Shown: positions 1 to 9,326 of the stretch, piece after piece
Layout: the number at the start of each line of letters is the position of its first letter
Numbering within the stretch: the stretch's first letter is position 1
NCBI GenBank assembly: GCA_009695305.1
Contig: SIBG01000014.1
Coordinates: 1-58,946 of the forward strand
Direction of reading: 5' to 3'
DNA from: Opitutus sp.
Lineage (GTDB): Bacteria > Verrucomicrobiota > Verrucomicrobiia > Opitutales > Opitutaceae
DNA: 58,946 nt
Program-made: the position numbers and the translations under genes
Notes under the pieces: model-generated
Told to the model about the DNA's origin: nothing
What the model saw: only the letters and a program-made list of their open reading frames with translations
Databases searched by the model: none

Positions 1-107
1 TCCTCAACAAGGCGCCGGCCTACCGCACCGATCGCTTCGGTTTCTACAGCCGCTACGAGGATCCGCGGCAGCGCTTCGTCTCGATCCAGATCAAGAAGAC
101 GCTCTGA
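1..107 (+). CDS. C-terminal tail of a TonB-dependent receptor (partial)
   Basis: The reading frame that begins at base 3 is open to a TGA at 105-107 and encodes about 34 residues ending RFVSIQIKKTL. A last beta-strand of this kind, alternating and closing in an aromatic-rich or KKTL/KKTF-like end, is typical of outer-membrane TonB-dependent receptors of Verrucomicrobiota. The rest of the gene lies outside the window. It is followed after 22 bases by a thioredoxin-family gene and then by a complete TonB receptor, which fits a receptor cluster. The family call rests on a short tail and on context only. Confidence 0.55.
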   Translation, partial: LNKAPAYRTDRFGFYSRYEDPRQRFVSIQIKKTL

Positions 108-129
108 GCGGTCCCGCCTGTTTCCCTCC

Positions 130-1203
130 ATGAACAAACTCGCCGTCCTTCTCACCGCCGCGATTTTTCCGGTCGGCGCTTTCGCGGCGGCGGCGCAACC
201 CGCCGCCGTGCCCGCCGTCCCGGGGATCGACCCGGCCGCCACTGCGCTCTGGGCCGAGCATGCCGGCGGCATGGGCGGCAGCGGTTCCGACGAAACCAAG
301 GTCGACTTCGACAAGGTGCTCGGCAAGGCGCTGGAGTTTTTCCGCAGGTATCCCGACGAGCGGCGCGTTGGCGGCATTATTGTCAACCTCTCCAGCTTCA
401 GCGAATGGGTGCGCGAGCGGAAGGGACCGGGCCTCAGCGCCGGCTGGCAGCAATACCTCCGCACCCACCTCGAACCGGAACTGAAGAATCCCGAGTGGCC
501 CGACCGGATTTGGGAAGGTCTGCTGTGGGTCACCGCGAAGAACGAGGCCTCGATCCAGTTCGACACCGGCCAGCCCGACCTCGCGCTCATCCGCGCCAAG
601 GCCGATGGGCTCGCCGCCCGGGTGCCCGCCGGCGCGTATCGCGTGGCGGTGGAATCGCTCTATCTGAAACTCCTCGACCGCTTCACGCCGGCGGAGAGCG
701 ACGCGTTCCTGCAAAAGCTTCGCCCGAATCCGAACGAAAAGGTCGCCGCGCTCGCCCGTGGTGAGCTCGCCATCCGCGCGCTCAAGCAGACGCCGATGGA
801 ATTGCAGTTCACCGCGCTCGACGGCCGCGAGGTCGACCTCGCGAAGCTGCGCGGCAAGGTCGTGTTCATCGACTGCTGGGCCACCTGGTGCGTGCCCTGC
901 GTGAAGGAGCTGCCGCACGTGAAGGCCGCCTACGCCAAGTATCGCGACCAGGGCTTCGAAGTCATCGGCATCTCCTTCGACAAGGTGCCCGACCGCGCCA
1001 AGCTCGGGTCGTTCGTCGCCGACCAGGCGCTCGTCTGGCCGCACTACTTCAACGAAAAAGGCGGCACCAATTTCTTCGGCGAACGCTACAACCTCCGCAG
1101 CATCCCTGCCACCTTCCTGCTCGACCGCGACGGCCGGCTGGTCACGACCGACACCCGCGGCGAAAAACTCGAACAAGAAATCCGCCGTTTGTTGAGACTT
1201 TAG
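130..1203 (+). CDS. Exported TlpA-type thioredoxin-family protein
   Basis: The product has 357 residues. The first 20 or so form a signal peptide (basic start, hydrophobic core, Ala-rich cleavage region), so it should act outside the cytoplasm. Residues 30-220 are a helical region I cannot assign. Residues 225-355 are a thioredoxin-like domain of the TlpA/ResA type with the redox motif WATWCVPC (Cys254 and Cys257) and the cis-Pro region SIPATFLLDRDGR. Such proteins reduce or isomerise disulfides of exported proteins. The ATG at 130 is the first start that gives a complete signal peptide. The gene ends 26 bases before a TonB receptor gene on the same strand, so the two are probably cotranscribed. 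The substrate is unknown. Confidence 0.85.
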   Translation: MNKLAVLLTAAIFPVGAFAAAAQPAAVPAVPGIDPAATALWAEHAGGMGGSGSDETKVDFDKVLGKALEFFRRYPDERRVGGIIVNLSSFSEWVRERKGPGLSAGWQQYLRTHLEPELKNPEWPDRIWEGLLWVTAKNEASIQFDTGQPDLALIRAKADGLAARVPAGAYRVAVESLYLKLLDRFTPAESDAFLQKLRPNPNEKVAALARGELAIRALKQTPMELQFTALDGREVDLAKLRGKVVFIDCWATWCVPCVKELPHVKAAYAKYRDQGFEVIGISFDKVPDRAKLGSFVADQALVWPHYFNEKGGTNFFGERYNLRSIPATFLLDRDGRLVTTDTRGEKLEQEIRRLLRL

Positions 1204-1229
1204 CCGCTTGTCCCCAAAATGTTTCCACC

Positions 1230-3983
1230 ATGAAAACTACCCCTCGACTCAGCCCGCACCTCCGCGTTGTCGCCCTGTTCAGTCTCGTCATTGCTTGGCT
1301 TGCTCCCGTCACGGCACAAACCGCACCGGCGGCCGCTCCTGCGGGCAGAGCCGGCGCCCCGGTGACGCTCGAACCCGTCGAAGTCACCGGCTCGCGCATC
1401 CGCAGCGTGCTCGGCGAGGCGACCGTTCAACCGGTCTTCACCTACACGCGCGAGGAACTCGACATCCTCGGCGTGCAGCAGATGACCGATCTCAACAACT
1501 TCATCCCGCAACTGCCCACCGTCGCTTGGGAGAGCACGCCGGAGACGGGTTACGTTAACCTCGCGAACAACGGCGGCCGCACCAACTTCAACGGCGGTCT
1601 CCGCAATCTCGGCAACACCGCCACGCTCCTGCTCATCGACGGCCGCCGCGCGCCCAAGCTCGGCACCGCCACGGGCTCCGATTCCTACGATCTCAGCGGC
1701 ATCCCGATGGCGGCCATCGAGCGCATCGACGTGCTCACCGACGGTGCCTCCGCCATCTACGGCGCCGATGCCGCTGCCGGCGTGATCAACGTCATCCTCA
1801 AGAAAAACTATCGCGGCACGCAGCTGAACGTGTCCTACGGCAACACGTTCAAGTCCGACACCGGTTCCACCACCGTGCAGCTTTCCTCCGCCTACCGCAC
1901 GGGCCCGCTGGCACTCGACGTATCGGCCAGTTGGTCGAAGACCAACGCCTTCTCGCCGCGCGACCGCGCGTTCAGCGCCTCGAACGACCGCCGGCCCTAC
2001 GGCGGCGGCGACGGTCGCGGCACGGTGCCCGGCGGCCGCGGCGTCATCCGCAACCAGGTCCTCACCGCGAATCTCCCCGGCCTCAACTCGCCGACCGCGG
2101 CGATCCCGGCGGGTTCGAACGGCGTGAACGTCACCATCGCCGACTACGCCAACTCCGGCCCGATCCCCGACTTCTTTGACGGACCGCAATATCAGGTTTA
2201 CGGCGACAAGGGCCTGAAGAGCCTGCGGCTCGGCTCGTCCTACGAAATCAAACCGTGGCTGACGCCGTTCATCGAGGCCAACCGCAGCGAGCAGACTTCG
2301 TTCCGCCCCGGCCTCCCGCGCACGGTCGCCGTGAATCTTCCCGCGGGTTATCCTGGCAACCCGTTCGGCATTCCGGTCTCGGTGCGCCGCGTTTATTGGG
2401 AAATGACGCCCTATGAGGACACCCACCTCTCCACCATCACCAACACGTGGCAGATCGGCGTGCGCGGCCGGTTGCCGAAAGACTGGCGTTACGAGGCGGC
2501 CGTCCAATTGCAGAAATCCACCTACAGCGTGACCGGCGCCGGCTCGGGCGGCGTCTTTCAGGGGACGACGCCGCTGAACGCCGCAGTCGTGGCCGGTCGG
2601 CAGCCCATCCTGCTCAACGACGGTCTGACCAACTCGCCCAACTCGCCGGACGTGATGCGCTCGTTCCTGATCGATGGAAATTATTCCGAGCGCCCGACGC
2701 TCTGGACCTACGACTTCAAGGCCGACGGCGCGATCTGGAAACTGCCCGCCGGCGAGGCGAAGGCCGCCGTCGGACTCGAGGAACAGGAAGAATACGCGAA
2801 GTTCTCCGTCGTGCCCAACGACATCTTCGGCCGGCTTAAGTCGGCCGCCAGCCGCAAGTCGTTCGGCATGTTTGCCGAAGTGCAGGTGCCGCTCGCGTCG
2901 GAAAAAAAGAATTTCCCGCTCGTCAACAAATTCAGCCTCAACGTCTCCGCGCGCCGCGACGACTACAACGATTTCGGCGCCAAGACCGCGCCGCGCTACG
3001 GCGTGCTCTGGCATCCGTTCAAGGCGCTCGCGCTGCGCTGGAGTTATGGCGAGGGCTACAAGGTCCCGAACCTCTCCTCCATCTACGGGCCGCGCACGGT
3101 CGGCAACGTCGGCATCGGCTCCGCGGCCAACGTCTTCGATCCGAAACGCGGCGGCGAAAACGTGTTCGTCAACGTCACCCCCGGCGGCACGAGCTACACC
3201 GTCAGCCAGATTTCTGGCGGCAATCGCGACCTGCGCCCCGAATCGTCCGTCACGAAGAACATGGGCGCACTGCTCGACGTGCCCTTCATCAAGGGCCTGT
3301 CGATCGGCGCCGACTACTACGACATCCGTCAAACCGACCGCATCGGCGGCGGCCTCGTGATCATCGTGGCGAATTTCGAGGAACGCATCACGCGCGCACC
3401 GACCACGCCGGCCGACACCGCGAAAGGTTGGCCCGGACTCATCACCGCGGTCGACGTGCGCTCGATCAATCTCGCGAGCTACCGCGCCACCGGCTGGGAC
3501 TACCAGCTCCGTTATTTCCGGAAGTTCGATCGTGTCGGCATGTTCAACCTGCGCTTCATTGCTAGCAAACCGAAGATCGGCGAGCAGCGCGGCGCCCCCA
3601 ACGCCCCGATCGCCACCAACATCCCCGGCACCTACTGGCGCGGCACCGGCACAGTCGTCTGGTCGAAGGGTCCGGTCTCGCTTGGCACCACGGCCAACTA
3701 CACGTCGGCCTATCTTGGCCGGTATTTCCCAGGCGGCTCTTACTTTAATAGCAGAGTTCAGAACAACGCCTTCACGATCTGGGATGTCAATGCGTCCTAC
3801 GATTTCGCCCGCGACAAGTGGAATCCCACCGGCAAGTGGCGCTATCTCTTCGACGACCTCCGGCTCACCGCCAACGTCTACAACGCCAAGAACCAGGAGC
3901 CGCAGATGGTCTCCGGCTCTGCCACGGGCACGGTCGATCCCCGCGGCCGCCGCTACCAAGTCGCGCTCGCGAAGAAATTCTGA
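1230..3983 (+). CDS. TonB-dependent outer-membrane receptor
   Basis: The product has 917 residues. The open frame extends upstream, but the ATG at 1230 is the first that yields a signal peptide (about residues 1-30, ending near APVTAQT). The mature start carries the TonB-box-like EPVEVTGSRIRS, followed by a plug domain (about residues 50-170) with the hallmark DGASAIYGADAAAGVINVI, and then a beta-barrel to the end (GRRYQVALAKKF). This class imports bulky ligands such as sugars, peptides or chelates using TonB energy. It sits between two exported thioredoxin-family proteins, an association that recurs in this window. The ligand cannot be told from sequence alone. Confidence 0.93.
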   Translation: MKTTPRLSPHLRVVALFSLVIAWLAPVTAQTAPAAAPAGRAGAPVTLEPVEVTGSRIRSVLGEATVQPVFTYTREELDILGVQQMTDLNNFIPQLPTVAWESTPETGYVNLANNGGRTNFNGGLRNLGNTATLLLIDGRRAPKLGTATGSDSYDLSGIPMAAIERIDVLTDGASAIYGADAAAGVINVILKKNYRGTQLNVSYGNTFKSDTGSTTVQLSSAYRTGPLALDVSASWSKTNAFSPRDRAFSASNDRRPYGGGDGRGTVPGGRGVIRNQVLTANLPGLNSPTAAIPAGSNGVNVTIADYANSGPIPDFFDGPQYQVYGDKGLKSLRLGSSYEIKPWLTPFIEANRSEQTSFRPGLPRTVAVNLPAGYPGNPFGIPVSVRRVYWEMTPYEDTHLSTITNTWQIGVRGRLPKDWRYEAAVQLQKSTYSVTGAGSGGVFQGTTPLNAAVVAGRQPILLNDGLTNSPNSPDVMRSFLIDGNYSERPTLWTYDFKADGAIWKLPAGEAKAAVGLEEQEEYAKFSVVPNDIFGRLKSAASRKSFGMFAEVQVPLASEKKNFPLVNKFSLNVSARRDDYNDFGAKTAPRYGVLWHPFKALALRWSYGEGYKVPNLSSIYGPRTVGNVGIGSAANVFDPKRGGENVFVNVTPGGTSYTVSQISGGNRDLRPESSVTKNMGALLDVPFIKGLSIGADYYDIRQTDRIGGGLVIIVANFEERITRAPTTPADTAKGWPGLITAVDVRSINLASYRATGWDYQLRYFRKFDRVGMFNLRFIASKPKIGEQRGAPNAPIATNIPGTYWRGTGTVVWSKGPVSLGTTANYTSAYLGRYFPGGSYFNSRVQNNAFTIWDVNASYDFARDKWNPTGKWRYLFDDLRLTANVYNAKNQEPQMVSGSATGTVDPRGRRYQVALAKKF

Positions 3984-3999
3984 CGCCGACCCCATGCCT

Positions 4000-4094
4000 G
4001 TCATTGCGAGGGGCGAAGCGACGAAGCAATCCAGCTAGAACATCAGATGGATTGTCGCGGTCGTCCCGCGACTGCGGGACTCCCTCGCCATGAC
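4000..4094. repeat. Palindromic intergenic repeat of the GTCATTGCGAG type
   Basis: The left arm GTCATTGCGAG (4000-4010) is matched with one mismatch by CTCGCCATGAC (4084-4094). An inner pair, CAATCCA (4027-4033) and TGGATTG (4048-4054), also matches. Elements starting GTCATTGCGAGG with an inner AAGCAATCC are widespread mobile palindromes in many bacterial genomes. It lies between the TonB receptor and the next thioredoxin gene. A related sequence is at 7386-7442. Confidence 0.75.
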
Positions 4095-4139
4095 AATCAG
4101 AAGCCAGCGACGCTAGCTTAGCGCCCTCCACTTTCTTCC

Positions 4140-5240
4140 GTGAAGAGATTATCATCGCTCGTTGTTTTCATTCTCACCGCCGGCTTCCTCCACGCCGCGA
4201 CGGGCTACGTCGTCAACGGCCGGATCGCCGGCCTGCCCGATGGCCCGATCAAGCTGCAGGCGATCTTCGACGGCGCCGTGCTCGCCGAAACCACGGCGAA
4301 GAGCGGCGCGTTCACCTTCAAGCAGGACGGCGAATTTGTCGGCAACCATGTTTACCTTGCGGCCAACGGCCTGAAGCGCGTGGATTTCTACCTCGAGCCC
4401 GGCACGATCACGCTCGAGGGCACCGCCACCGGCGGCACCACGGCCTCGGGCACGCTCTCGAACGACACCCACAACCTCTACCTCAAGGAAATCGCGCCCA
4501 CCGAAACTCGCATGGCCGAAATCCGCGTGCAACTGCGCACGGTCACCGACGCGGCGCTTAAGGCGAAGCTGACCGCCGAACTCGATCACCAATACAGCGG
4601 CGTGTATTATCCGTTTCGCCGGTCGTTCGCCTACCAGCACAACAAGACGATTCTCGCGGCCGAGTTTCTGTCTGCCGGCACCGGCCAGCTCACCTACGCC
4701 GACTTCAAGGAACTGCTCTCCAAACTTGATCCGGCCACGCCGACGAACTGGTATACCGATCGCCTCAAGGAGCGCTGCGAAATCCTGCGCACGACGGATT
4801 TCAGCCAAGTGGCGCCCGATTTCACCCTGCCCGATCCTGCGGGCCGGCAGATCTCCCTCTCGTCGTTGAAGGGTAGTTATGTGCTCGTCGATTTCTGGGC
4901 CTCTTGGTGCGCCCCGTGCCGCCAGGAGAATCAGAATGTGAAGAAACTCTACGCGAAATACCACGCCGCGGGCTTCGACGTGATCAGCGTTTCGATCGAT
5001 GAAAGTCGCGAGAAATGGCTGAAGGCGATCGAAGAGGACAAGCTGCCCTGGCATCACGTCTCGAGCCTGACCGGCTGGAAATGCCCGGTCGCAAACCGCC
5101 TCGGAGTGGCCTATGGAATGTCGGGCATCCCCTACACCCTGCTGTTGGACCGGGAGGGAAAAGTCGTCGGGCACAATGTCAGGGGAGAAAGCTTGGAGAG
5201 AAAACTAGCGGAATTCTTCGGCGCGGTTTTGGACCGCTGA
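4140..5240 (+). CDS. Exported thioredoxin-family protein with N-terminal DUF4369-like domain
   Basis: The product has 366 residues and starts at a GTG at 4140, directly before a signal peptide (MKRLSS, hydrophobic core, cleavage near LHAATG). Residues 22-110 resemble DUF4369, a small beta-domain found before TlpA-type modules in Bacteroidota and Verrucomicrobiota. Residues 225-365 are the thioredoxin domain with WASWCAPC (Cys257 and Cys260) and GIPYTLLLDREGK. It probably works in periplasmic disulfide reduction and belongs to the same cluster as the TonB receptor upstream. No clear Shine-Dalgarno sequence precedes the GTG, so the exact start is less certain than the frame. Confidence 0.83.
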   Translation: MKRLSSLVVFILTAGFLHAATGYVVNGRIAGLPDGPIKLQAIFDGAVLAETTAKSGAFTFKQDGEFVGNHVYLAANGLKRVDFYLEPGTITLEGTATGGTTASGTLSNDTHNLYLKEIAPTETRMAEIRVQLRTVTDAALKAKLTAELDHQYSGVYYPFRRSFAYQHNKTILAAEFLSAGTGQLTYADFKELLSKLDPATPTNWYTDRLKERCEILRTTDFSQVAPDFTLPDPAGRQISLSSLKGSYVLVDFWASWCAPCRQENQNVKKLYAKYHAAGFDVISVSIDESREKWLKAIEEDKLPWHHVSSLTGWKCPVANRLGVAYGMSGIPYTLLLDREGKVVGHNVRGESLERKLAEFFGAVLDR

Positions 5241-5280
5241 GGCGCGCACTTTCATCCACCCGCCCGGCTCCACTCGCGAC

Positions 5281-6601
5281 CGTCTCCAGCTCGCAGGCAC
5301 CGTTGGCCTCGCGATTCTCGCCTCGTGCGCCGCGGCGGATGAGGCGGCCTTTTCCTTCGCCAGTCAGCCGCGGGGGCCGTCACGCCGCTGAACTACTTCG
5401 CGCAACTGCCGGTGACGATGTCGCCCGAGAAACCGGCTTCCGTCCCCGCGAACCCGCTTACAAAAACCCGCCGCTCTACGTGGCCTTGCAGTTTGGCGAC
5501 ACTGGCCGGCCAAGCGTCGTGGCCCTCGACGAAGATGACGACGCGGCCACGTTGTTCGCCGATGCGAACGGCAACGGCGATCTCACGGACAACCCGCCTG
5601 CGACGTTTCGGCGGCGCGCGGTGCAAGATCCGGACAAGAGCAAGTTCGCGAAGGTGCGCATTCACGTCTATTTCGAGGCGCCCATCGCGATGCTCTACTG
5701 CGCCGGCCACCGCGAGGCCGTTAATGTGTGCTTCATGATCTACGGCCGCTCCGAACGCCGGCGCAGCGACGTCGAGCCGTCGCTCGTTTACTGGCGCGAC
5801 TACTACCGCACCGGTGCGATCATACTCGACGGCAAGGCCTACCAGGCGGCGTTGGTCGATAACAACACCGATGGTCACTACAACTCGCCGCCCTCCACGG
5901 TGCCGAACCACTGGTTCAAGGGAGACCTGCGCTTCATCGACGCGGATGGCTCCGAAAAATTCGAGCGTCCGCTCGAGAGCTTCAACGTGAGGCAGCCGTT
6001 CAACATCGGCGGCGTCACCTACGAAGTCGCCTCCATCGCGCCGGACGGCTCGACGATCTCATTTAAGAAGAGCGCCGCGCACGTCGAATCGCGCGTTCAG
6101 GCGAAGGCATTGAAAATCGGTGAGACGCCCCCCGCCTTCGACCCGCCGGGGCTCGGCAAACTCTCCGCGCTGCGTGGCAAGGTCGTGCTGCTCGATTTCT
6201 GGGCGACCTGGTGCGGTCCGTGCATCAATTCGATGCCGCATACGAATGAGGTTGCCGCGCACTACCGGGATCAAGGCGTCGTGGTGCTGGGTTTGTGCAC
6301 GAGCGATGAGCGCGCGAAGTTCGAGAAGTGAGTGAACGCGAACCAGCGGCAATACCCAGATTTTATCTTTGCACACGATTCGGCAGAACGCGCGCCTGAC
6401 CGCGCCTCGAGCAAACTCTATGGCGTCGTGGGCATCCCGAAACAATTCATCGTCGACCGCGAAGGCAGGGTGGCGGAAACCGTCACAGGCTACCTTGCGG
6501 GCGAAGCGATGCTCGACGCCGCGCTCGCCAAGGCCGGCATCAAGGTCGACCCGGCCCTCATCGCGAAAGGCGCCGCGGATCTGAAGGCGCGCGACCGCTG
6601 A
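5281..6601 (+). pseudogene. Disrupted lipoprotein/TlpA-type thioredoxin gene (two frameshifts and an in-frame TGA)
   Basis: Three pieces join into one protein. A lipoprotein-like signal (AGTVGLAILASCAAA) reads in the frame of 5281. The frame must change in the G run at 5372-5376 to continue as AVTPLNYFAQLPVTM, and again near 5440-5455 to reach EPAYKNPPLYVALQFGD. That last frame runs through DANGNGDLTDNPP to a thioredoxin domain with WATWCGPC (Cys codons at 6212 and 6221). A TGA at 6329-6331 then interrupts it, and the same frame resumes at once with VNANQRQYPDFIFAHD and GIPKQFIVDREG to a stop at 6599-6601. Related proteins usually have Trp at the TGA position, so TGG to TGA is likely. No convincing start codon is seen upstream. 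Sequencing error cannot be excluded for the indels. Confidence 0.75.
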
Positions 6602-6650
6602 TCCGGCAACGGTGGCGGGCGCTCACCGGACGGTAACGCGGCCGTGGCGC

Positions 6651-7370
6651 TCACGGCGGGGCTCCGTCGCGTGACCCGAAGAGTGCGGTGCCGACGCGCA
6701 CGATCGTGCTGCCGGCGGCCACGGCCAGCGCGAGGTCTCCGGTCATGCCCATGGAGAGCTCGCGCAACGGGGTGCCGGTGCGCGCGGCCAGCTCGTCGCG
6801 GAGGGTGCGGAGATTCGCGAAGGTGCGCACGGCGTGTTCGGCTGTTTCGGCGGGCGTCGCGCCGAGCGGGGCGATCGTCATCAGGCCGTCGAGGCGGAGA
6901 TGTTTTTTCATGAGCGCGACCTCGAGCAGGCGGGAGGCGGCGGCCGGTTCGGCGCCGAACTTTGCGGGATCGTGGCCGGCGTTGAACTGGAGCAGCACGG
7001 GCAGGACTTTTCCCAGCTCGGCGGCGGCGCGGTCGAGGTGGTTGAGCAGCTTTTCACTGTCGACGCTTTGCACGCGGTCAAAGTGCTGCGCGGCGAGCTT
7101 CGCCTTGTTCGACTGGAGGTGGCCGATGAGCTCCCACGCGATGGCCGCCGTGGACTGCGGACGTTTGTCGACGGCCTCTTGGACGCGATTTTCACCGACG
7201 GCCCGCAGCCCGAAGCGCGCGGCGTAGTCAGCGGCCGCCGCCGGATGGGTTTTCGTCACCGCGAGCAGTTCGACGTCGCGCGGATCGCGGCCGGCGTGGG
7301 CGCAGGCGGCGGCGATCTGGACGCGGACGGCCGCGGCGCGGCGGGCGAACTCTTCGTAGGTTATTAGCAT
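6651..7370 (-). CDS. yggS: YggS/PLPBP family pyridoxal-phosphate homeostasis protein
   Basis: The product has 239 residues, normal for the family. It binds pyridoxal phosphate without known enzymatic activity and helps to balance vitamin B6 and amino-acid pools in the cytoplasm. Lys40 in LLAVTK is the expected PLP-binding lysine. The family signatures WELIGHLQSNKAK, VDSEKLLNHLD and the ELSMGMTGDL region are all present. The ATG at 7370 starts at MLITYEEF. A longer open frame reaches upstream through a palindromic repeat and is not likely to be translated. The gene is opposite to its neighbours. Confidence 0.93.
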   Translation of the reverse strand: MLITYEEFARRAAAVRVQIAAACAHAGRDPRDVELLAVTKTHPAAAADYAARFGLRAVGENRVQEAVDKRPQSTAAIAWELIGHLQSNKAKLAAQHFDRVQSVDSEKLLNHLDRAAAELGKVLPVLLQFNAGHDPAKFGAEPAAASRLLEVALMKKHLRLDGLMTIAPLGATPAETAEHAVRTFANLRTLRDELAARTGTPLRELSMGMTGDLALAVAAGSTIVRVGTALFGSRDGAPP

Positions 7371-7385
7371 GGGAAAACTTCCGGG

Positions 7386-7442
7386 GTCATTGCGAGGAGT
7401 GGGGCGATCCTGCGCAAGCTCAGGCCAAGCTGCAATCCCTCT
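7386..7442. repeat. Intergenic repeat related to the 4000-4094 element
   Basis: The sequence begins GTCATTGCGAGGAG and later contains the complementary core GCAATCC. This is the same type as the palindrome at 4000-4094, in a diverged and shorter form. It lies between the divergent yggS and LysR genes. Confidence 0.5.
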
Positions 7443-7580
7443 AGCGGGTTCGCCGCGGGGCATCACGACGCGAGGCCCCGCCGGCCATCGTCGGGCCGAG
7501 TCGGCGGGTGGAGGAAAACTAATTAAGGGTTTACGGCGGCAGGGCGCGCGCTACTCTGGCGCCGACAACGAGCGCAAATC

Positions 7581-8480
7581 ATGCAAATTGGAAACTTCAA
7601 AATCTTTGCCGACCTCGTGGAAACGAAGAGTTTTTCAAAATCGGCGAAGCTTAACGGCATCACCCAATCGGCCGTGAGCCAGCAGGCGCGGGCGATGGAG
7701 CGGCATTTCAAGTCGCTGCTGGTCGACCGCAGCCAGAAGCAGTTTCAGCTCACGCGCGAGGGGCAGCGCGTTTACGACGCCGCGAAGGAAATGCTGCACA
7801 CCTACGAGAAGTTGCTCTCCGAATTGCAGGAGATGAAGAAGGTGATCAGCGGCACCATTCGCCTCTCGACCATTTACTCGATCGGGTTGCACGAGCTCCC
7901 GCCGTTCATCAAAAAATTTCTCCACGATTTTCCCTCGGTCAATGTGCGCGTCGAATACCGGCGCTCGAATCTCGTCTATGAGGACATCCTGCACAACGCG
8001 GTGGATTTTGGACTGGTGGCTTTTCCCGTGAAACAGCGCCAGATCGAGGTGCTGCCGTTTCGCAACGACCACCTGGTGCTCATCACGCACCCGCAGCATG
8101 CGCTCGCGAAACGCGCGGAGGTGGAGGTGAAGGATCTGGCGGGACAGAAGTTCATCGGCTTCGACCCGGATATCCCGACGCGCAAGGCGGTCGACCAGAT
8201 TTTCCGCGAGCACAAGCTGGAGATCGAGCCGGTGATGGAGTTCGACAACATCGAGACAGTGAAGCGCGCGGTGGAAATCGACCACGGCATCGCCATCGTG
8301 CCGCAGGCGACCGTCACCCAGGAAGCGAAGCACGGCACGCTTGCGATGGTGCAGTTCAAGGGCCGGGTGTTCACCCGCCCACTCGCTATCCTCCACCGCA
8401 AGGGCCGGGTGTTGACGCCCGCGATGAGGAAATTCATTGAGACGCTCGGGCTCGATCTGCCGGAGATGCGGGGCTCCTGA
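7581..8480 (+). CDS. LysR-family transcriptional regulator
   Basis: The product has 299 residues, the usual LysR length. Residues 1-60 form the winged helix-turn-helix (FADLVETKSFSKSAK and QSAVSQQARAMERHF). Residues 90-295 form the periplasmic-binding-like effector domain, with GTIRLSTIYSIGLHELP at its start and GIAIVPQATV near the end. It should bind DNA as a tetramer and respond to a small ligand. It is divergent from yggS and followed by a thioredoxin lipoprotein gene, 80 bases downstream on the same strand. Its target and effector cannot be predicted from this window. Confidence 0.92.
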   Translation: MQIGNFKIFADLVETKSFSKSAKLNGITQSAVSQQARAMERHFKSLLVDRSQKQFQLTREGQRVYDAAKEMLHTYEKLLSELQEMKKVISGTIRLSTIYSIGLHELPPFIKKFLHDFPSVNVRVEYRRSNLVYEDILHNAVDFGLVAFPVKQRQIEVLPFRNDHLVLITHPQHALAKRAEVEVKDLAGQKFIGFDPDIPTRKAVDQIFREHKLEIEPVMEFDNIETVKRAVEIDHGIAIVPQATVTQEAKHGTLAMVQFKGRVFTRPLAILHRKGRVLTPAMRKFIETLGLDLPEMRGS

Positions 8481-8560
8481 TGGAGCCGACCTCTGCGGGG
8501 GAAAATAGCGGGAAGAAAATCTGCCACGTCGCCTCTCACACCTGGGTTCGCCTCGCTGCC

Positions 8561-9106
8561 ATGAAATCATTTCACGCTCTCACTTTCACCGCTTTCGCCG
8601 CGCTGGCCCTGGGTGGGGCCGCGTGTTCGCGTTCCGGCGAGGCGGCGAAGGCCGTCGCCGCGGTGCCCGCGGCGAAAATCAGTTTGCCGGTGCTGGGCCC
8701 GGCCCCCGGGTGGAGCCTGAAGGACGTCAACGGCCAGACGGTCAGTTCCGACCAGTTCAAGGGCAAGGTGGTCGTCGTGGATTTTTGGGCGACCTGGTGC
8801 GGGCCGTGCCGCATGGAGATTCCCGGTTACATCGAGCTCCAGAAGAAATACGGCCAAGATGGCTTCGCCATCATCGGCGTGTCGCTGGATCAAGCCGGCC
8901 CGGATGTGGTGCGGCAGTTTGCCGAGAAGTTCGGCGTGAATTACCAGATGGTGATGGGGGACGAGGCGGTGCAGGCGGCCTTTGGCGGCATGGAGGCGAT
9001 CCCGACCACGTTTCTCATCGACCGCGCGGGCCAGGTCCGTGATCGCAAGGTCGGCGCCGAACCGGCGGCAGCCTACGAGAGGAAAGTCGCCGCGCTGCTG
9101 AATTGA
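8561..9106 (+). CDS. Thioredoxin-family lipoprotein (TlpA/ResA-like)
   Basis: The product has 181 residues. An open frame reaches back to the end of the LysR gene, but the ATG at 8561 begins a lipoprotein signal peptide with a lipobox-like LGGAAC (Cys22). The thioredoxin fold covers about residues 45-180 with WATWCGPCRME (Cys80 and Cys83), VVDFWATWCGP as the preceding strand, and AIPTTFLIDRAGQ containing the cis-Pro. It should be tethered to a membrane on the periplasmic side and act in disulfide reduction. It is one of four intact thioredoxin-like genes in the first 15 kb. Confidence 0.9.
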   Translation: MKSFHALTFTAFAALALGGAACSRSGEAAKAVAAVPAAKISLPVLGPAPGWSLKDVNGQTVSSDQFKGKVVVVDFWATWCGPCRMEIPGYIELQKKYGQDGFAIIGVSLDQAGPDVVRQFAEKFGVNYQMVMGDEAVQAAFGGMEAIPTTFLIDRAGQVRDRKVGAEPAAAYERKVAALLN

Positions 9107-9172
9107 GCCGGGCGCGGCGCGTGGTTCGAGGCGGAGCGGGTGGCGGTCAACTCGCTCCACTTTTTGCCTCCG

Positions 9173-9215
9173 GGAAAAAATAAGGGGCCGGCGCTAACCC
9201 CTTAGCGCCGGCCCC
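9173..9215 (-). terminator. Rho-independent terminator downstream of the GH3-type gene
   Basis: A perfect 13-bp stem (9184-9196 with 9203-9215) closes a 6-base loop. On the minus strand the stem is followed at once by a TTATTTTTT tract (complement of 9174-9183). That polarity fits the minus-strand gene ending at 9327. The plus-strand thioredoxin gene ending at 9106 could use the same hairpin, but there is no T tract on that side. Confidence 0.8.
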
Positions 9216-9326
9216 GGTGTTTGCTGATCCGGCCTGGTGCCGGTTCCACCGACCCAAACCCTGCCTGAAGCAAAACGCCACGATTCAGCACTGCCCGTGC
9301 CAGCTTGGTGAGGGAGGCGTCGCGGT

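Noticed and set aside
1200..4004. A 934-codon open frame on the minus strand opposite the TonB receptor gene
   Set aside because: It is a shadow of the receptor gene caused by high GC at third positions. It has no domain, a skewed Arg/Ala-rich composition and no start context.
6329..6331. Selenocysteine or programmed readthrough at the TGA in the thioredoxin-like gene
   Set aside because: The codon stands where Trp is expected, not at a redox cysteine, and the same gene has two more lesions. No clear SECIS-like hairpin was seen.
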